The notes: generated from the letters alone by a model not told the origin. Positions 1-6,900 are shown, numbered from the stretch's first letter. The stretch: DNA of 10,293 bases from an uncultured Oscillospiraceae bacterium (GCA_900751035.1 CAADSF010000298.1:1-10293), one strand, 5' to 3'. Made by a program: numbers and translations.

Positions 1-172
1 CAGCCAGTTCATGACGCCGGAGCTGTTTCTCAAAATGCTCCGCGAGGCCGCACAGGACGCGGGCCGCGACGCGAGGCTGCTCGAACCGCTCATCCAGTCC
101 CGCGACCACCCCGCAAGCCTCGCCTCCGAGCAGTCGCTGTACCTCAAGGGCGATATTTTGCAGGTTTTGTAA
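1..172 (+). CDS. C-terminal end of an unrecognised protein (partial)
   Basis: An open frame runs in from the left edge (first full codon at base 2) and stops at TAA 170-172, leaving the last 56 residues. The tail is mostly helical and charged, with the pattern FMTPELFLKMLREAAQDAGR near its start and ending GDILQVL. I do not recognise the family from this fragment. It is accepted as real because the frame is open to the edge, the composition is protein-like (amphipathic Leu/Ala/Glu/Arg helices), and it is followed 40 bases later by a strong intrinsic terminator. The gene converges on the SLH-protein gene. Its start, promoter and function lie outside the window. Confidence 0.7.
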   Translation, partial: SQFMTPELFLKMLREAAQDAGRDARLLEPLIQSRDHPASLASEQSLYLKGDILQVL

Positions 173-212
173 AAATCCAGCATTTTCAACGCTGCCGCAG
201 CTTTTTGCAGGC

Positions 213-245
213 AAAAGACGCTCGGCAATGCGCCGAGCGTCTTTT
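213..245. terminator. Bidirectional intrinsic terminator between convergent genes
   Basis: A perfect 14-bp inverted repeat (AAAAGACGCTCGGC, 5-base loop AATGC, GCCGAGCGTCTTTT) has an A-run on one side and a T-run on the other, so it reads as a rho-independent terminator on both strands. It sits between the partial plus-strand gene (stop at 172) and the minus-strand SLH gene (stop at 257), and can end both transcripts. Confidence 0.92.
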
Positions 246-256
246 GACAAGGTCGG

Positions 257-1618
257 TTATGAAAGCGTGATGGTCTTGCGGGTAGAAGCGTCGAACATCC
301 GGTTCAGGATGGCGGCAGCCTCGCTGCGCTTGATGGTGCTGTTCGGATTGAAGACGCCGGACGAACCGGAGCCGGTCAGGATACCCGCACGATAGAACGT
401 GTAGATTTCACCAGCGTACTTGTCGCCCATTTTCACATCGGGGATCTGGTCATCCGCAATGTCGTTCAGCACCTTGTAATCGTCCATCGCGCCGAAGAAG
501 ATGTGGACGAACTCGGTGCGGCTTGCAGGCGCGTTCATCTGGGCCGAGGTATAGTTGAGATATTCTTTTTCGATGATGCCATGCTCGACAGCATACGCAA
601 CGTACGTGCTGTACCACGGCGTTCCGTTTGTAAGCGTAACCTGACCGTTATTCTGGAGCTGATGGAGCGCGGCGGAGAGCTTGATCGTCTCGGCGACAGT
701 CAGCGTGTTATTCGGCTTGTACAGCGTTTCGCTTGCGCCGCTGATCAGCTTATTCTTCCATGCGCCATAGACGGAGCCATAATACCAGTCGCCGGTCGAA
801 ACGTCGGTAAACGGCATATTCTGCCCGGTTCCGGACGCTGCGGGTGCGGTATATGTGACCGTAACAGTTTTTGCAATGTGGCTGCCGACCGCAAGCGTCT
901 CGAAGTCTGAGTACGATACAAACCTGACGTCCGATGTTACGCTGGAAGCCGCATAGTCTGAAGCGCCCTTTGCTGTCACGCGATCCGCAAGGATAATGTC
1001 TTCATCAGACATACACGCGAAGTCTTCACCTGTAAACGTACCCGTGCCGCCGGCAAGGGTGAGGCTGCCGGAGCAGTAAACTGCACCGGCAATATCTGCG
1101 TGTCCGGCCTTCACGCTGATCATGCCGCTGCTCTGTATGGAAAGGTCGCCATCGACCCCGATGCCAGCAGATACACTATCCGCACCGGCCGCATCGCCGC
1201 TGATAACAGTCAGGGAGCTGTCCGCATCTCCGACGATTTTGCAATTGCCGAGGACAAAAATTCCACAGCTATGGTTTTTGTCTCCTGTCGTGCTGCCGGA
1301 TACAATCTTGTTTTCGCCCTTCAGCACGATGGTCACGTCAATCACGCTGTCATCCGGGGCGCCAATCGCGATGCCGTAGGAAGTTTCATCGCGGCTGAGT
1401 TCTGACTGGTCCAGCGTGAAATTGTCCAGCGTGAGTGTACACGTGCCTGCGTCCCATGTCCAGCCTTCGCCTGCATTTTTCTCAGAACTGGTAGACAGCA
1501 GCACCAAGTCGCTTTCACGCGTCGTATTTGCCGCGCCCACATTGAGCGCGAATGCAGCGCACAGGGAAACGAGCAGGCTGAGCGCCAGCAGCAGGCTTGG
1601 AATGTTTCTGTGTTTCAT
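257..1618 (-). CDS. Secreted beta-helix-like surface protein with three SLH domains
   Basis: The protein is 453 residues. Residues 1-30 form a Sec signal peptide (MKHR, a Leu-rich core, cleavage near VGAA). Residues about 35-230 are short repeating beta strands (GWTWDAGTCTLTLDNFTL, then GIAIG, GIFVLGNCKIVG, GIGVDGDLSI), the layout of carbohydrate-binding beta-helix domains of the DUF4353/Cthe_2159 type; this assignment is by pattern only. Three SLH units follow: about 270-318 (FTDVSTGDWYYGSVYGAW), 345-390 (WYSTYVAYAVEHGII) and 392-443 (IPDVKMGDKYAGEIYTFYRAGIL, with the final KRSEAAAILNRMF). SLH units hold proteins to secondary cell-wall polymer, so it is probably a wall-attached glycan-binding protein. 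The start is fixed by GGAGGAG 5 bases upstream; an in-frame ATG at 1711 would put 31 residues before the signal peptide and read through the leader terminator. The gene is visibly less GC-rich than its neighbours and is transcribed from its own promoter. Confidence 0.9.
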   Translation of the reverse strand: MKHRNIPSLLLALSLLVSLCAAFALNVGAANTTRESDLVLLSTSSEKNAGEGWTWDAGTCTLTLDNFTLDQSELSRDETSYGIAIGAPDDSVIDVTIVLKGENKIVSGSTTGDKNHSCGIFVLGNCKIVGDADSSLTVISGDAAGADSVSAGIGVDGDLSIQSSGMISVKAGHADIAGAVYCSGSLTLAGGTGTFTGEDFACMSDEDIILADRVTAKGASDYAASSVTSDVRFVSYSDFETLAVGSHIAKTVTVTYTAPAASGTGQNMPFTDVSTGDWYYGSVYGAWKNKLISGASETLYKPNNTLTVAETIKLSAALHQLQNNGQVTLTNGTPWYSTYVAYAVEHGIIEKEYLNYTSAQMNAPASRTEFVHIFFGAMDDYKVLNDIADDQIPDVKMGDKYAGEIYTFYRAGILTGSGSSGVFNPNSTIKRSEAAAILNRMFDASTRKTITLS

Positions 1619-1629
1619 CTTTCTCCTCC

Positions 1630-1664
1630 ACAAAAATAAAAAGTGCGCGGCCAAAGCCACGCAC
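1630..1664 (-). terminator. Leader terminator (attenuator) upstream of the SLH gene
   Basis: On the minus strand GTGCGTGGC (1664-1656), loop TTTG, GCCGCGCAC (1651-1643) forms a 9-bp stem with one G-U pair, followed at once by TTTTTATTTTT (1642-1632). The mismatch seen on the plus strand becomes G-U on the minus-strand RNA, which favours the minus orientation. The T-run ends only about 3 bases before the GGAGGAG ribosome binding site, so termination here would remove the whole SLH gene from the transcript. Confidence 0.8.
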
Positions 1665-1679
1665 GAAAAACGCATGGCT
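1655..1679 (-). promoter_or_regulatory. Candidate antiterminator stem competing with the leader terminator
   Basis: On the minus strand AGCCATGCG (1679-1671) can pair with bases 1663-1655 (TGCGTGGCT): 9 bp, of which two are G-U, with a 7-base loop. The 3' arm is the same stretch that makes the 5' arm of the terminator hairpin (1664-1656), so the two structures exclude each other. This is the arrangement of a transcription attenuator. What shifts the balance (ligand, protein, translation) cannot be told from the sequence. Confidence 0.55.
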
Positions 1680-1688
1680 CCGTCCCTG

Positions 1689-1784
1689 CTGCGGCACAGT
1701 TCTTCCCGCAATGGCAGGGCAGCGAAGACTGTACATCTTTACAAATGCATTGCCATTGCAGGAAAACAGGAAACCTTGCCGCAG
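1689..1784 (-). ncRNA. Long structured element in the SLH-gene 5' leader
   Basis: The minus-strand leader folds as an outer perfect 8-bp stem, CTGCGGCA (1784-1777) with TGCCGCAG (1696-1689), an asymmetric internal loop, and an inner 16-bp stem (1766-1751 with 1716-1701) that includes the perfect 9-bp block GCAATGGCA/TGCCATTGC and two G-U pairs. A 34-base apical loop remains. The predicted transcription start falls almost exactly at the base of the outer stem. A weaker alternative fold (CCCTGC 1719-1714 with GCAGGG 1689-1684) would break it. It does not match riboswitch consensus sequences I know (see rejected items). It could be an unassigned cis-regulatory RNA or simply a stabilising 5' hairpin. 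Confidence 0.55.
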
Positions 1785-1788
1785 GAAT

Positions 1789-1817
1789 AGTTTACCATGC
1801 CTTCTTCTGGATGGCAA
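1789..1817 (-). promoter_or_regulatory. Sigma-A-type promoter of the SLH gene
   Basis: On the minus strand TTGCCA (1817-1812), a 17-base spacer and TAAACT (1794-1789) match the -35 and -10 consensus at 5/6 and 4/6 positions. Transcription would begin near 1783, giving a leader of about 165 nt that contains the long stem-loop and the terminator. Confidence 0.6.
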
Positions 1818-1875
1818 GCGCTATTCGTGCAAAATAGACAATTTCATCAAAAAATCCCTTTTCAATATTTGCAAA

Positions 1876-1910
1876 GCAGCCCGGACCGTCCAGCGGACGA
1901 TCCGGGCTGC
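1876..1910 (-). terminator. GC-rich stem-loop, possible terminator of the aminopeptidase-cutC-transglutaminase operon
   Basis: GCAGCCCGGA (1876-1885) pairs with TCCGGGCTGC (1901-1910), then after one mismatch CGTCC with GGACG around a 3-base AGC loop: 15 pairs in all. On the minus strand it is followed by TTTGCAAATATT, a weak T-tract. It is the most terminator-like of the four hairpins behind the operon, and it lies just upstream of the SLH promoter, but the T-tract is poor. Confidence 0.4.
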
Positions 1911-2020
1911 CCAGCGTGTCGAAAAAGGCTTTTCGCCCCGCTGAGGCAGTTTTTCGAACTTTGGAAAAGTTCGAAAAACTGGTTGATTGAACGCGAAGGG
2001 TGCTCTTTGCCCCCTTCGCG
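1876..2020. repeat. Tandem array of four stem-loops (non-coding)
   Basis: Four hairpins follow one another almost without gaps. H1 is 1876-1910 (15 bp, one mismatch). H2 is 1912-1943 (arms 1912-1925 and 1930-1943, 12 of 14 pairs, loop AGGC). H3 is 1947-1981 (perfect 16-bp arms CAGTTTTTCGAACTTT and AAAGTTCGAAAAACTG, loop GGA). H4 is 1992-2020 (11 of 12 pairs, loop TCTTT). Spacers are 1, 3 and 10 bases. No arm ends in a strong T-run, so this is not a plain stack of terminators. It looks like a REP/MITE-type intergenic palindrome cluster or a transcript 3'-end stabiliser. The bases 2021-2094, up to the operon's stop codon, show nothing further. Confidence 0.75.
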
Positions 2021-2094
2021 CTTCCCCTGCTGCTCTGTCGTCCAACTGCTTTTCATGGTTTTCTGACAGTCTCGCCACGTATCTCTGAATGCGC

Positions 2095-4659
2095 TCAGGC
2101 ACGTCCGGTGGTTATGATTGATTCCGGTGCGGGCCTGTTCTGCCGGCAGAAGGCCAGCGCGGTGTCGACGCTGCCGATGCGGTATCCGGCGCAGGCATAG
2201 CGGACACGGTGCGGGCCGCTGCACAGCAGCAGAAGCGGCAGCCTGTCCGGCTCCACATAGGCGCTTCGCGCCGCAGGCTCCGCGGAATCAGCCGTGAGCC
2301 AGACCTCCGCCCGCACAAGAGCGGCAAGCGCGGAGCGCAGCTTCTCATTTTGCAGCGCCTGTCTGCCGCGCAGGAGAAACACCAGACGCAGCGGCAGCTG
2401 TGCAAGCTGCGCCCGGCTGCTCAGCAGCTCGTTCAGCAGATGCTCCGTCGGCTCGCGGCCCTCCTCCAGCCACATCAGAAGCGCCGGCGTCCGCGTCAGC
2501 TCCGCCGCCGTCGCCGGATGGCCGTCCGGCGCTTCAGCCTGAAAATCGGCCAGCGTGAAATCCACGGCCTGCTCCGCAAGCGAAATTGCCTGCCTTTGCA
2601 GCTGCACGCAGCTCGTCTGCCCCGCTTCCAGCCGGAGCTCCATGCGCATGGCGTGCAGATCGCCGTTCGGGAGGCGGCTGTCCGTCAAAACGCGGTAAAC
2701 GCCCGGATGCAGCGGGAGCGTCAGCCGGGCGCCGTCCCATTGGCCGGGAACCGTCACCGGCTGCCATGCGCCGTCCGCAAAGGCCGCGAGGCCGAAATCC
2801 GCCCCCGGCTGCCACGTCTCGCCCGGCTGCTTCTGAAACTGCAATCGCGCACTGGCCGTCCGGCCAGCCTCCGGCGAATAAAACTGCCCGTCACGCGCGT
2901 ACTCCGCCGCGCCGTCGGCGGGGCTCAGCCGCGCCGGAATGCCGAGCGTGCGGCAGATTGCAGCGAACAGCAGCCGCTGCGACGGCAGATCTGCGCAGCG
3001 CAGGCGCATTGCCCCGGCGGGCAGCGTCACGAGCTGCCGGTATTCCGCCTGCGGCGCCTGCCGGAGCGTCTCGCGGAGCCAGTGCCAGAGTGCATCCGGC
3101 GCTTCGCGAAATTCGCGCTTCTGCGCCTCCGGGAAGCTGTCCGCCAGCGTCCTGCGCCAGCAGGACAGCGGCTCCGTCCCGATGCGCGGGCAGAGAAGAT
3201 ATTGCATTGCAAATTCATCCGACGGCGAAATGCCGCTGGACGCGTCCAGCGCTTCGCGCAGAACGGCGGGCCGCACATCGCGCAGGTCCTTTTCCCCCAG
3301 CGTTCGCAGAAGCGCAAGCTTCATCGGCGCGGCATACGCCGCATCCTCCAGAAGCTCTGCCAGCGCGGCAAAGTTCCCGCAGGCCGCGCGCAAAATGGCT
3401 TCCGCCTGCGCATCATACACGAACCGCTCCCGCAGCGCACGCACCCGCGCCGCGTCATACGCCGCCTCCAGCCGGAGGCGGCGCTTTTCGTCTGCCGCAG
3501 CCTGCTTTTCCGCCGCTGCCGCCCGCTGCGCGGGCGTGGGGGCGCTGTGTTCGGGTAGACGCTCCTTCGGTGCATGAAGCGTGAAGCTCGTCCAGCGCCC
3601 GGCGGGCGCTTCCGGCTCCGCCAGCGTCAGCTCCAGCGGCTCAGTCTGCGAGGCCGGGCAGAGCGTCTGCCGGCAGAGGCCGTTTTTCCGGGCCTGCACG
3701 AGCAGGTCGCCGTATCCGCAGTGGAGCCGCGCCATTCCGTCTGCATCCGTCCGGATGACCGCAGCCGGGAAAACCTCCGACGCATTGAGAATGCCGAACG
3801 TGACCTCCGCACCGGCGGCAGGCCGCCCGTCCGGCTCCTGCACCCGCACTGCAAGCAGGCGCACGGGCGCATAGCGGGCGGTCTGGTTCAGGAACGTCAC
3901 CGCGCCGTCTTCTGAAATGATCTCTTCGTCCGCCGCAGGCGTTCCGAAGCAGCGGCTGTGTACCAGCAGGGCGCGGCTGGCCGCGCCGGTGAACCAGCCG
4001 CGGTCCAGCGTTTCCTCCGGCTCGCACGCGCCGAGAAAGTGCCACGCGCCGTCACAGTACGCCTCGACCCACGCGTGATTGTCGTCGCAGTGCGCCCAGC
4101 GCGGCGTATAGACCTGCCGGGCCGGGATTCCCGCCGCACGCAGCACATTGACCGCGAATGTGGACTCCTCCCCGCAGCGGCCAAAGCCGGAGCGCCATGC
4201 GCCGAGGGCGCTGATCGTCCGCTCGTCCGTCGCACGGTAGCAGACCTGCTCCGCGTTCCATTCATTGATTGCCAAGATTGCATCGTGTGCAGAAAGCCCT
4301 TCGATTCGCTCCCGAATCTGTGTGTAGAAAAAGCTCCGGCAGTCGCAGAGCTCCTCCTCGTTTACGCGCGGATGGAGCACATATTCCAGAAACAGCGGCT
4401 CCGGCAGTTCCCGCACGAGGGGCGACTGCTCCCGCAGGCGCAGCGCGTGCTCCGCGCAGGCGCGGAACAGGGAGAATTCATAATTGGCCCAGTCGCTGAC
4501 GGGGCTTGCGGAATAGCACCATCTGGTCAGCAGCGCACAGTCCGGCGAGAGCGCCGCAAGCTGCCGTTCCAGCCAGCTTTGCGCTCCGCCGCCCGTCGCC
4601 GCGAAGCGAAGCGCAAGGCGCTTCTCCATCCGCTGCCGTTCGCCGTCTGAGAGTCTCAT
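2095..4659 (-). CDS. Large multidomain transglutaminase-like protein
   Basis: The protein is 854 residues with no signal peptide or membrane segment, so it is probably cytoplasmic. An N-terminal helical region precedes a transglutaminase-like core at about 130-240: Cys162 in RCGEES, GIPAR 15 residues on, His195 in DDNHAWVEAY, and a third position read as Glu213-Pro in ACEPE where classic members have Asp. Next come a carboxypeptidase-regulatory/Ig-like domain (about 264-335, VQEPDGRPAAGAEVTF), an Ala/Glu/Arg-rich helical linker (375-412), and a second transglutaminase-like segment (about 540-600, ending GIPARL). In the second segment the nucleophile position is Leu558, so it is probably inactive. 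The C-terminal 697-850 resembles a degenerate redoxin/thioredoxin fold (DFTLADFQ, ALLMWLEE) without a CxxC pair. The start ATG overlaps the cutC stop as ATGA, implying translational coupling. The substrate is unknown; transglutaminase folds also act as proteases or peptidases. Confidence 0.85.
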   Translation of the reverse strand: MRLSDGERQRMEKRLALRFAATGGGAQSWLERQLAALSPDCALLTRWCYSASPVSDWANYEFSLFRACAEHALRLREQSPLVRELPEPLFLEYVLHPRVNEEELCDCRSFFYTQIRERIEGLSAHDAILAINEWNAEQVCYRATDERTISALGAWRSGFGRCGEESTFAVNVLRAAGIPARQVYTPRWAHCDDNHAWVEAYCDGAWHFLGACEPEETLDRGWFTGAASRALLVHSRCFGTPAADEEIISEDGAVTFLNQTARYAPVRLLAVRVQEPDGRPAAGAEVTFGILNASEVFPAAVIRTDADGMARLHCGYGDLLVQARKNGLCRQTLCPASQTEPLELTLAEPEAPAGRWTSFTLHAPKERLPEHSAPTPAQRAAAAEKQAAADEKRRLRLEAAYDAARVRALRERFVYDAQAEAILRAACGNFAALAELLEDAAYAAPMKLALLRTLGEKDLRDVRPAVLREALDASSGISPSDEFAMQYLLCPRIGTEPLSCWRRTLADSFPEAQKREFREAPDALWHWLRETLRQAPQAEYRQLVTLPAGAMRLRCADLPSQRLLFAAICRTLGIPARLSPADGAAEYARDGQFYSPEAGRTASARLQFQKQPGETWQPGADFGLAAFADGAWQPVTVPGQWDGARLTLPLHPGVYRVLTDSRLPNGDLHAMRMELRLEAGQTSCVQLQRQAISLAEQAVDFTLADFQAEAPDGHPATAAELTRTPALLMWLEEGREPTEHLLNELLSSRAQLAQLPLRLVFLLRGRQALQNEKLRSALAALVRAEVWLTADSAEPAARSAYVEPDRLPLLLLCSGPHRVRYACAGYRIGSVDTALAFCRQNRPAPESIITTGRA

Positions 4660-5423
4660 TGTCCCGCTCCCGCCGCAAGGCTGTGGACAATCTGTGCGCA
4701 GGCGCGGAATTCCGCCTCGTCCGTCTGCCAGATCTCATATTCCGAAAGCGACGGCAGGCCCATCGCCACGGTCTGCTTCCGGTAGCGCATGCCGCTGTCC
4801 AGCACGCCCTTGCGGCCGGTCGTGTGGAACACCACAATCCCGGTTTTGTCGTGAATCTCCTGAATGTTCCATTTTTTCACGCCGCAGCCCGCCATGATAT
4901 CGATTCTGCCGTCCGCCCGTTCAAAAAGCTCCCGCAGCAGCTCCGCGCCGGTCAGCGGGTCCTTCTGCTGCCCGGAGGTGAGGATCGTTTTGCAGCCCAG
5001 CTTGACAGCGTCCTCCATGGCCGCAAACGGGTCGCGCGTCATATCGAATGCGCGGTGCAGCGTTACATCCATTTCACCTGCGCAGTCCATCATCCGCCGC
5101 ATTGCGTCCATATCCAGATCGCCGTCCGGCGTCAGCGCACCGATCACAACGCCGTTCGCGCCGAGCTCGCGGTACGTCCGGATCTCCTCGCACATCTGCT
5201 CCAGTTCTTCCCTGCTGTAAAGAAAATCTCCGAAGCGCGGGCGGATCAGGATATTGGTTTTAACCGGAATATCGCGCTGCACCTGCCGGAACAGCGCCGT
5301 GGACGGCGTGGTGCCGCCGATGACAAGATGTGCGCAGAGCTCCAGACGGTCCGCGCCGCCGCGATACGCCGCCCGGCAGGAGGCGTAGGAATCCACGCAG
5401 GCTTCGATCAGGGGTGTGTTCAT
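4656..5423 (-). CDS. cutC: CutC family protein
   Basis: The 255-residue length is normal for the family. Family signatures appear in order: GGADRLELC (22-30), GGTTPS (36-41), IRPRFGDFLYS (60-70), GVVIGAL (91-97), HRAFD (123-127), LTSGQ (148-152) and MAGCGV (177-182, usually AGGGV). CutC proteins are TIM barrels long named copper-homeostasis proteins; their true biochemical role is disputed, and nothing nearby (no copper pump, chaperone or CopY-type site) points to copper. The start is fixed by GGAGG 7 bases upstream (within TGAGGAGGAAACCGC). Both ends overlap their neighbours by the 4-base ATGA, placing it between an aminopeptidase and a transglutaminase-like protein in one operon. Family assignment is firm; function is not. 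Confidence 0.95.
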   Translation of the reverse strand: MNTPLIEACVDSYASCRAAYRGGADRLELCAHLVIGGTTPSTALFRQVQRDIPVKTNILIRPRFGDFLYSREELEQMCEEIRTYRELGANGVVIGALTPDGDLDMDAMRRMMDCAGEMDVTLHRAFDMTRDPFAAMEDAVKLGCKTILTSGQQKDPLTGAELLRELFERADGRIDIMAGCGVKKWNIQEIHDKTGIVVFHTTGRKGVLDSGMRYRKQTVAMGLPSLSEYEIWQTDEAEFRACAQIVHSLAAGAGQ

Positions 5424-6790
5424 GCGGTTTCCTCCTCAGAAGTTTCAAATAAAATCTGCGCCAAATGATAGAGCGTACTGACGGCGGTTCCGGTTGCGCC
5501 GGGGACCTGATGCTGCCAGACAATGCCGGTGTTGTCCGCCGTTCCGGCGATGTCCAGATGCAGCCATGGCCGTCCACCCGTGAATTTTTTCAGGAACAGG
5601 CCCGCCGTGATTGCGCCGCAGCCGTCCTTGCTGGTGTTGCGGACATCGGCGTAGTCGCTTTCGAGCAGCGTTTCATATTCCGCATCGTCTGGCATCCGCC
5701 AGAATTTCTCGCCGGAGCGCTCCGCCGCGCACAAAAGGCAATCGTAAAAGCCGTTATCGCTCGCCATCACGCCGGTCGTCACGAAGCCCAGTATCGCGCA
5801 GATCGCGCCGGTCAGCGTGGCGATATCCACAAGATGCGTGCAGCCCTCCCGCTCTGCGGCCCACGCGAGGCCGTCGGCGAGGATCAGCCGCCCCTCCGCG
5901 TCTGAATTCAGAATTTCGATTGTTTTGCCGGAAAAGCTGGTGATAACATCGCCCGGCGCCATGCTCGAATCGGAGATCCGGTTCTCGCAGACCGGCACGA
6001 CGACCGTAACGTTGGCCGGCACGCCGTTCGCCGCCAGCGCCCGCAGCGCTGCGGCAGCCGCCGCGCCGCCCGCCATGTCGCCCTTGATGCCCGTCATCGT
6101 CGAAGCAGGCTTCAGGCAATAGCCGCCCGTATCCACCGTCACGCCCTTGCCGACAAGGCCGAGCCGCCTGCCGCAGTCCGGTGCGCCGGTATAGCGCAGG
6201 ACGGCCATTGCCGGGGCGTATGCGCTGCTGCCGCCGACGGTCAGAAGTCCCCGCAGGCCGAGCCGCTCCAGCACCTGCCGGTCATAGATCTCCGCCTCGA
6301 TTGGCAGACCGTCCGCCATGGCCTTCAGCTTCTGTGCAAGCGTTTCGGGTCTGAGCAGATTTGCCGGGCAGTTCACCAGCCCGCGCGTTTCCATGGTCGA
6401 CCGCGCCAGCTGCCACGCTCTGCGCATCGGCTCGCCTTCTGCGTCCGCGCCGGTAAAGCTGCAATCCAGCTCCGGCTCCCAGCGGCCGGTCAGCGCAAAT
6501 TTTTTCCGGTATGCCCCGCCGCAGACGCCCTCCGCCGCCGCGAACAGGCCGTTCCGGCCAAGCTCCGACGCGGGGCCGAGGTCAAAGGTGCAGGCGGTGC
6601 AGTCCAGCTCCAGCGCCGTTTTGACCGCCTTGCCGTAAAGCTCCTTGCAGGCCAGCACGTCCCGGCGCTCCCCGCGTCCGACGCGGATGGTGTAGGTTCC
6701 GTCCTCGTGGGATACATATCTTGTTTTCAGATACGCCTCGTCCGTAAACACGGCGTTCGCCCGGCACTGCCGTTCGGTTTGTTTTTCCAT
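5420..6790 (-). CDS. pepA: M17-family leucyl aminopeptidase
   Basis: The 456-residue enzyme removes N-terminal amino acids from peptides in the cytoplasm using two metal ions. All residues expected by analogy with E. coli PepA are present: metal ligands Lys215 and Asp220 (LVGKGVTVDTGG), Asp238 (GDMAGGAA), and Asp297 and Glu299 in NSDAEGRL (the usual form is NTDAEGRL), plus catalytic Lys227 and Arg301. The N-terminal regulatory domain (about 1-180) is somewhat short and divergent, as in many Firmicutes M17 paralogues, so the pepA symbol is a family-level label. The start is chosen from GGGAGG 6 bases upstream of ATG 6790; the frame stays open upstream to 7351 but that part crosses the promoter, the terminator and the transporter gene. 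First gene of a three-gene coupled operon: its TGA overlaps the cutC ATG. Confidence 0.93.
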   Translation of the reverse strand: MEKQTERQCRANAVFTDEAYLKTRYVSHEDGTYTIRVGRGERRDVLACKELYGKAVKTALELDCTACTFDLGPASELGRNGLFAAAEGVCGGAYRKKFALTGRWEPELDCSFTGADAEGEPMRRAWQLARSTMETRGLVNCPANLLRPETLAQKLKAMADGLPIEAEIYDRQVLERLGLRGLLTVGGSSAYAPAMAVLRYTGAPDCGRRLGLVGKGVTVDTGGYCLKPASTMTGIKGDMAGGAAAAAALRALAANGVPANVTVVVPVCENRISDSSMAPGDVITSFSGKTIEILNSDAEGRLILADGLAWAAEREGCTHLVDIATLTGAICAILGFVTTGVMASDNGFYDCLLCAAERSGEKFWRMPDDAEYETLLESDYADVRNTSKDGCGAITAGLFLKKFTGGRPWLHLDIAGTADNTGIVWQHQVPGATGTAVSTLYHLAQILFETSEEETA

Positions 6791-6824
6791 ATGCAGCCTC
6801 CCTGCTTTGTCTGTTCTGCTTCCT

Positions 6825-6853
6825 ATTATGCAGGATGACCTTGACAAAATCAA
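6825..6853 (-). promoter_or_regulatory. Sigma-A-type promoter of the aminopeptidase-cutC-transglutaminase operon
   Basis: On the minus strand TTGATT (6853-6848), a 17-base spacer and CATAAT (6830-6825) match at 4/6 and 5/6. The -35 begins in the tail of the upstream terminator. The start would be near 6818, giving a leader of about 28 nt. No operator-like palindrome is obvious. Confidence 0.6.
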
Positions 6854-6886
6854 GCGCCGGAGAAGACTTCTGCCTTCTCCGGCGCT
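6844..6886 (-). terminator. Intrinsic terminator of the NSS transporter gene
   Basis: Perfect 13-bp arms AGCGCCGGAGAAG (6853-6865) and CTTCTCCGGCGCT (6874-6886) enclose an 8-base loop. On the minus strand the stem is followed by TTGATTTTG, a moderate T-tract. It lies 15 bases after the transporter stop codon (6901) and isolates the transporter from the next operon. Confidence 0.85.
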
Positions 6887-6900
6887 GTTTGCCTCCGGTT

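Noticed and set aside
1619..1711. Upstream ATG at 1711 for the SLH protein
   Set aside because: It would add 31 residues in front of a good signal peptide and translate through the leader terminator; the GGAGGAG site next to ATG 1618 is decisive.
1739..1756. Tiny leader peptide M-A-M-H-L in the SLH leader
   Set aside because: It has no Shine-Dalgarno site, lies within or next to the stem-loop, and has no run of one amino-acid codon that would suit translation-based attenuation.
1643..1784. T-box, c-di-GMP-I, TPP, cobalamin or guanidine riboswitch in the SLH leader
   Set aside because: The core consensus sequences were looked for by eye (for example AGGGTGGNACCGCG for T-box and ACGCAAAGCC for c-di-GMP-I) and are not present; AGGGACGGAGCC only loosely resembles them.
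1821..2102. 93-residue minus-strand frame starting with GTG just behind the transglutaminase stop
   Set aside because: It has no ribosome binding site, runs through all four hairpins of the array, and its later residues are dictated by the palindromes. Its first 30 residues look mildly protein-like, so a decayed gene end is not fully excluded.
2209..3584. Long plus-strand open frames (over 300-440 codons) opposite the transglutaminase-like gene
   Set aside because: The encoded peptides are extremely Arg/Pro/Ala/Gln-rich and lack domains. They mirror codon bias of the GC-rich minus-strand gene, which shows clear family motifs.
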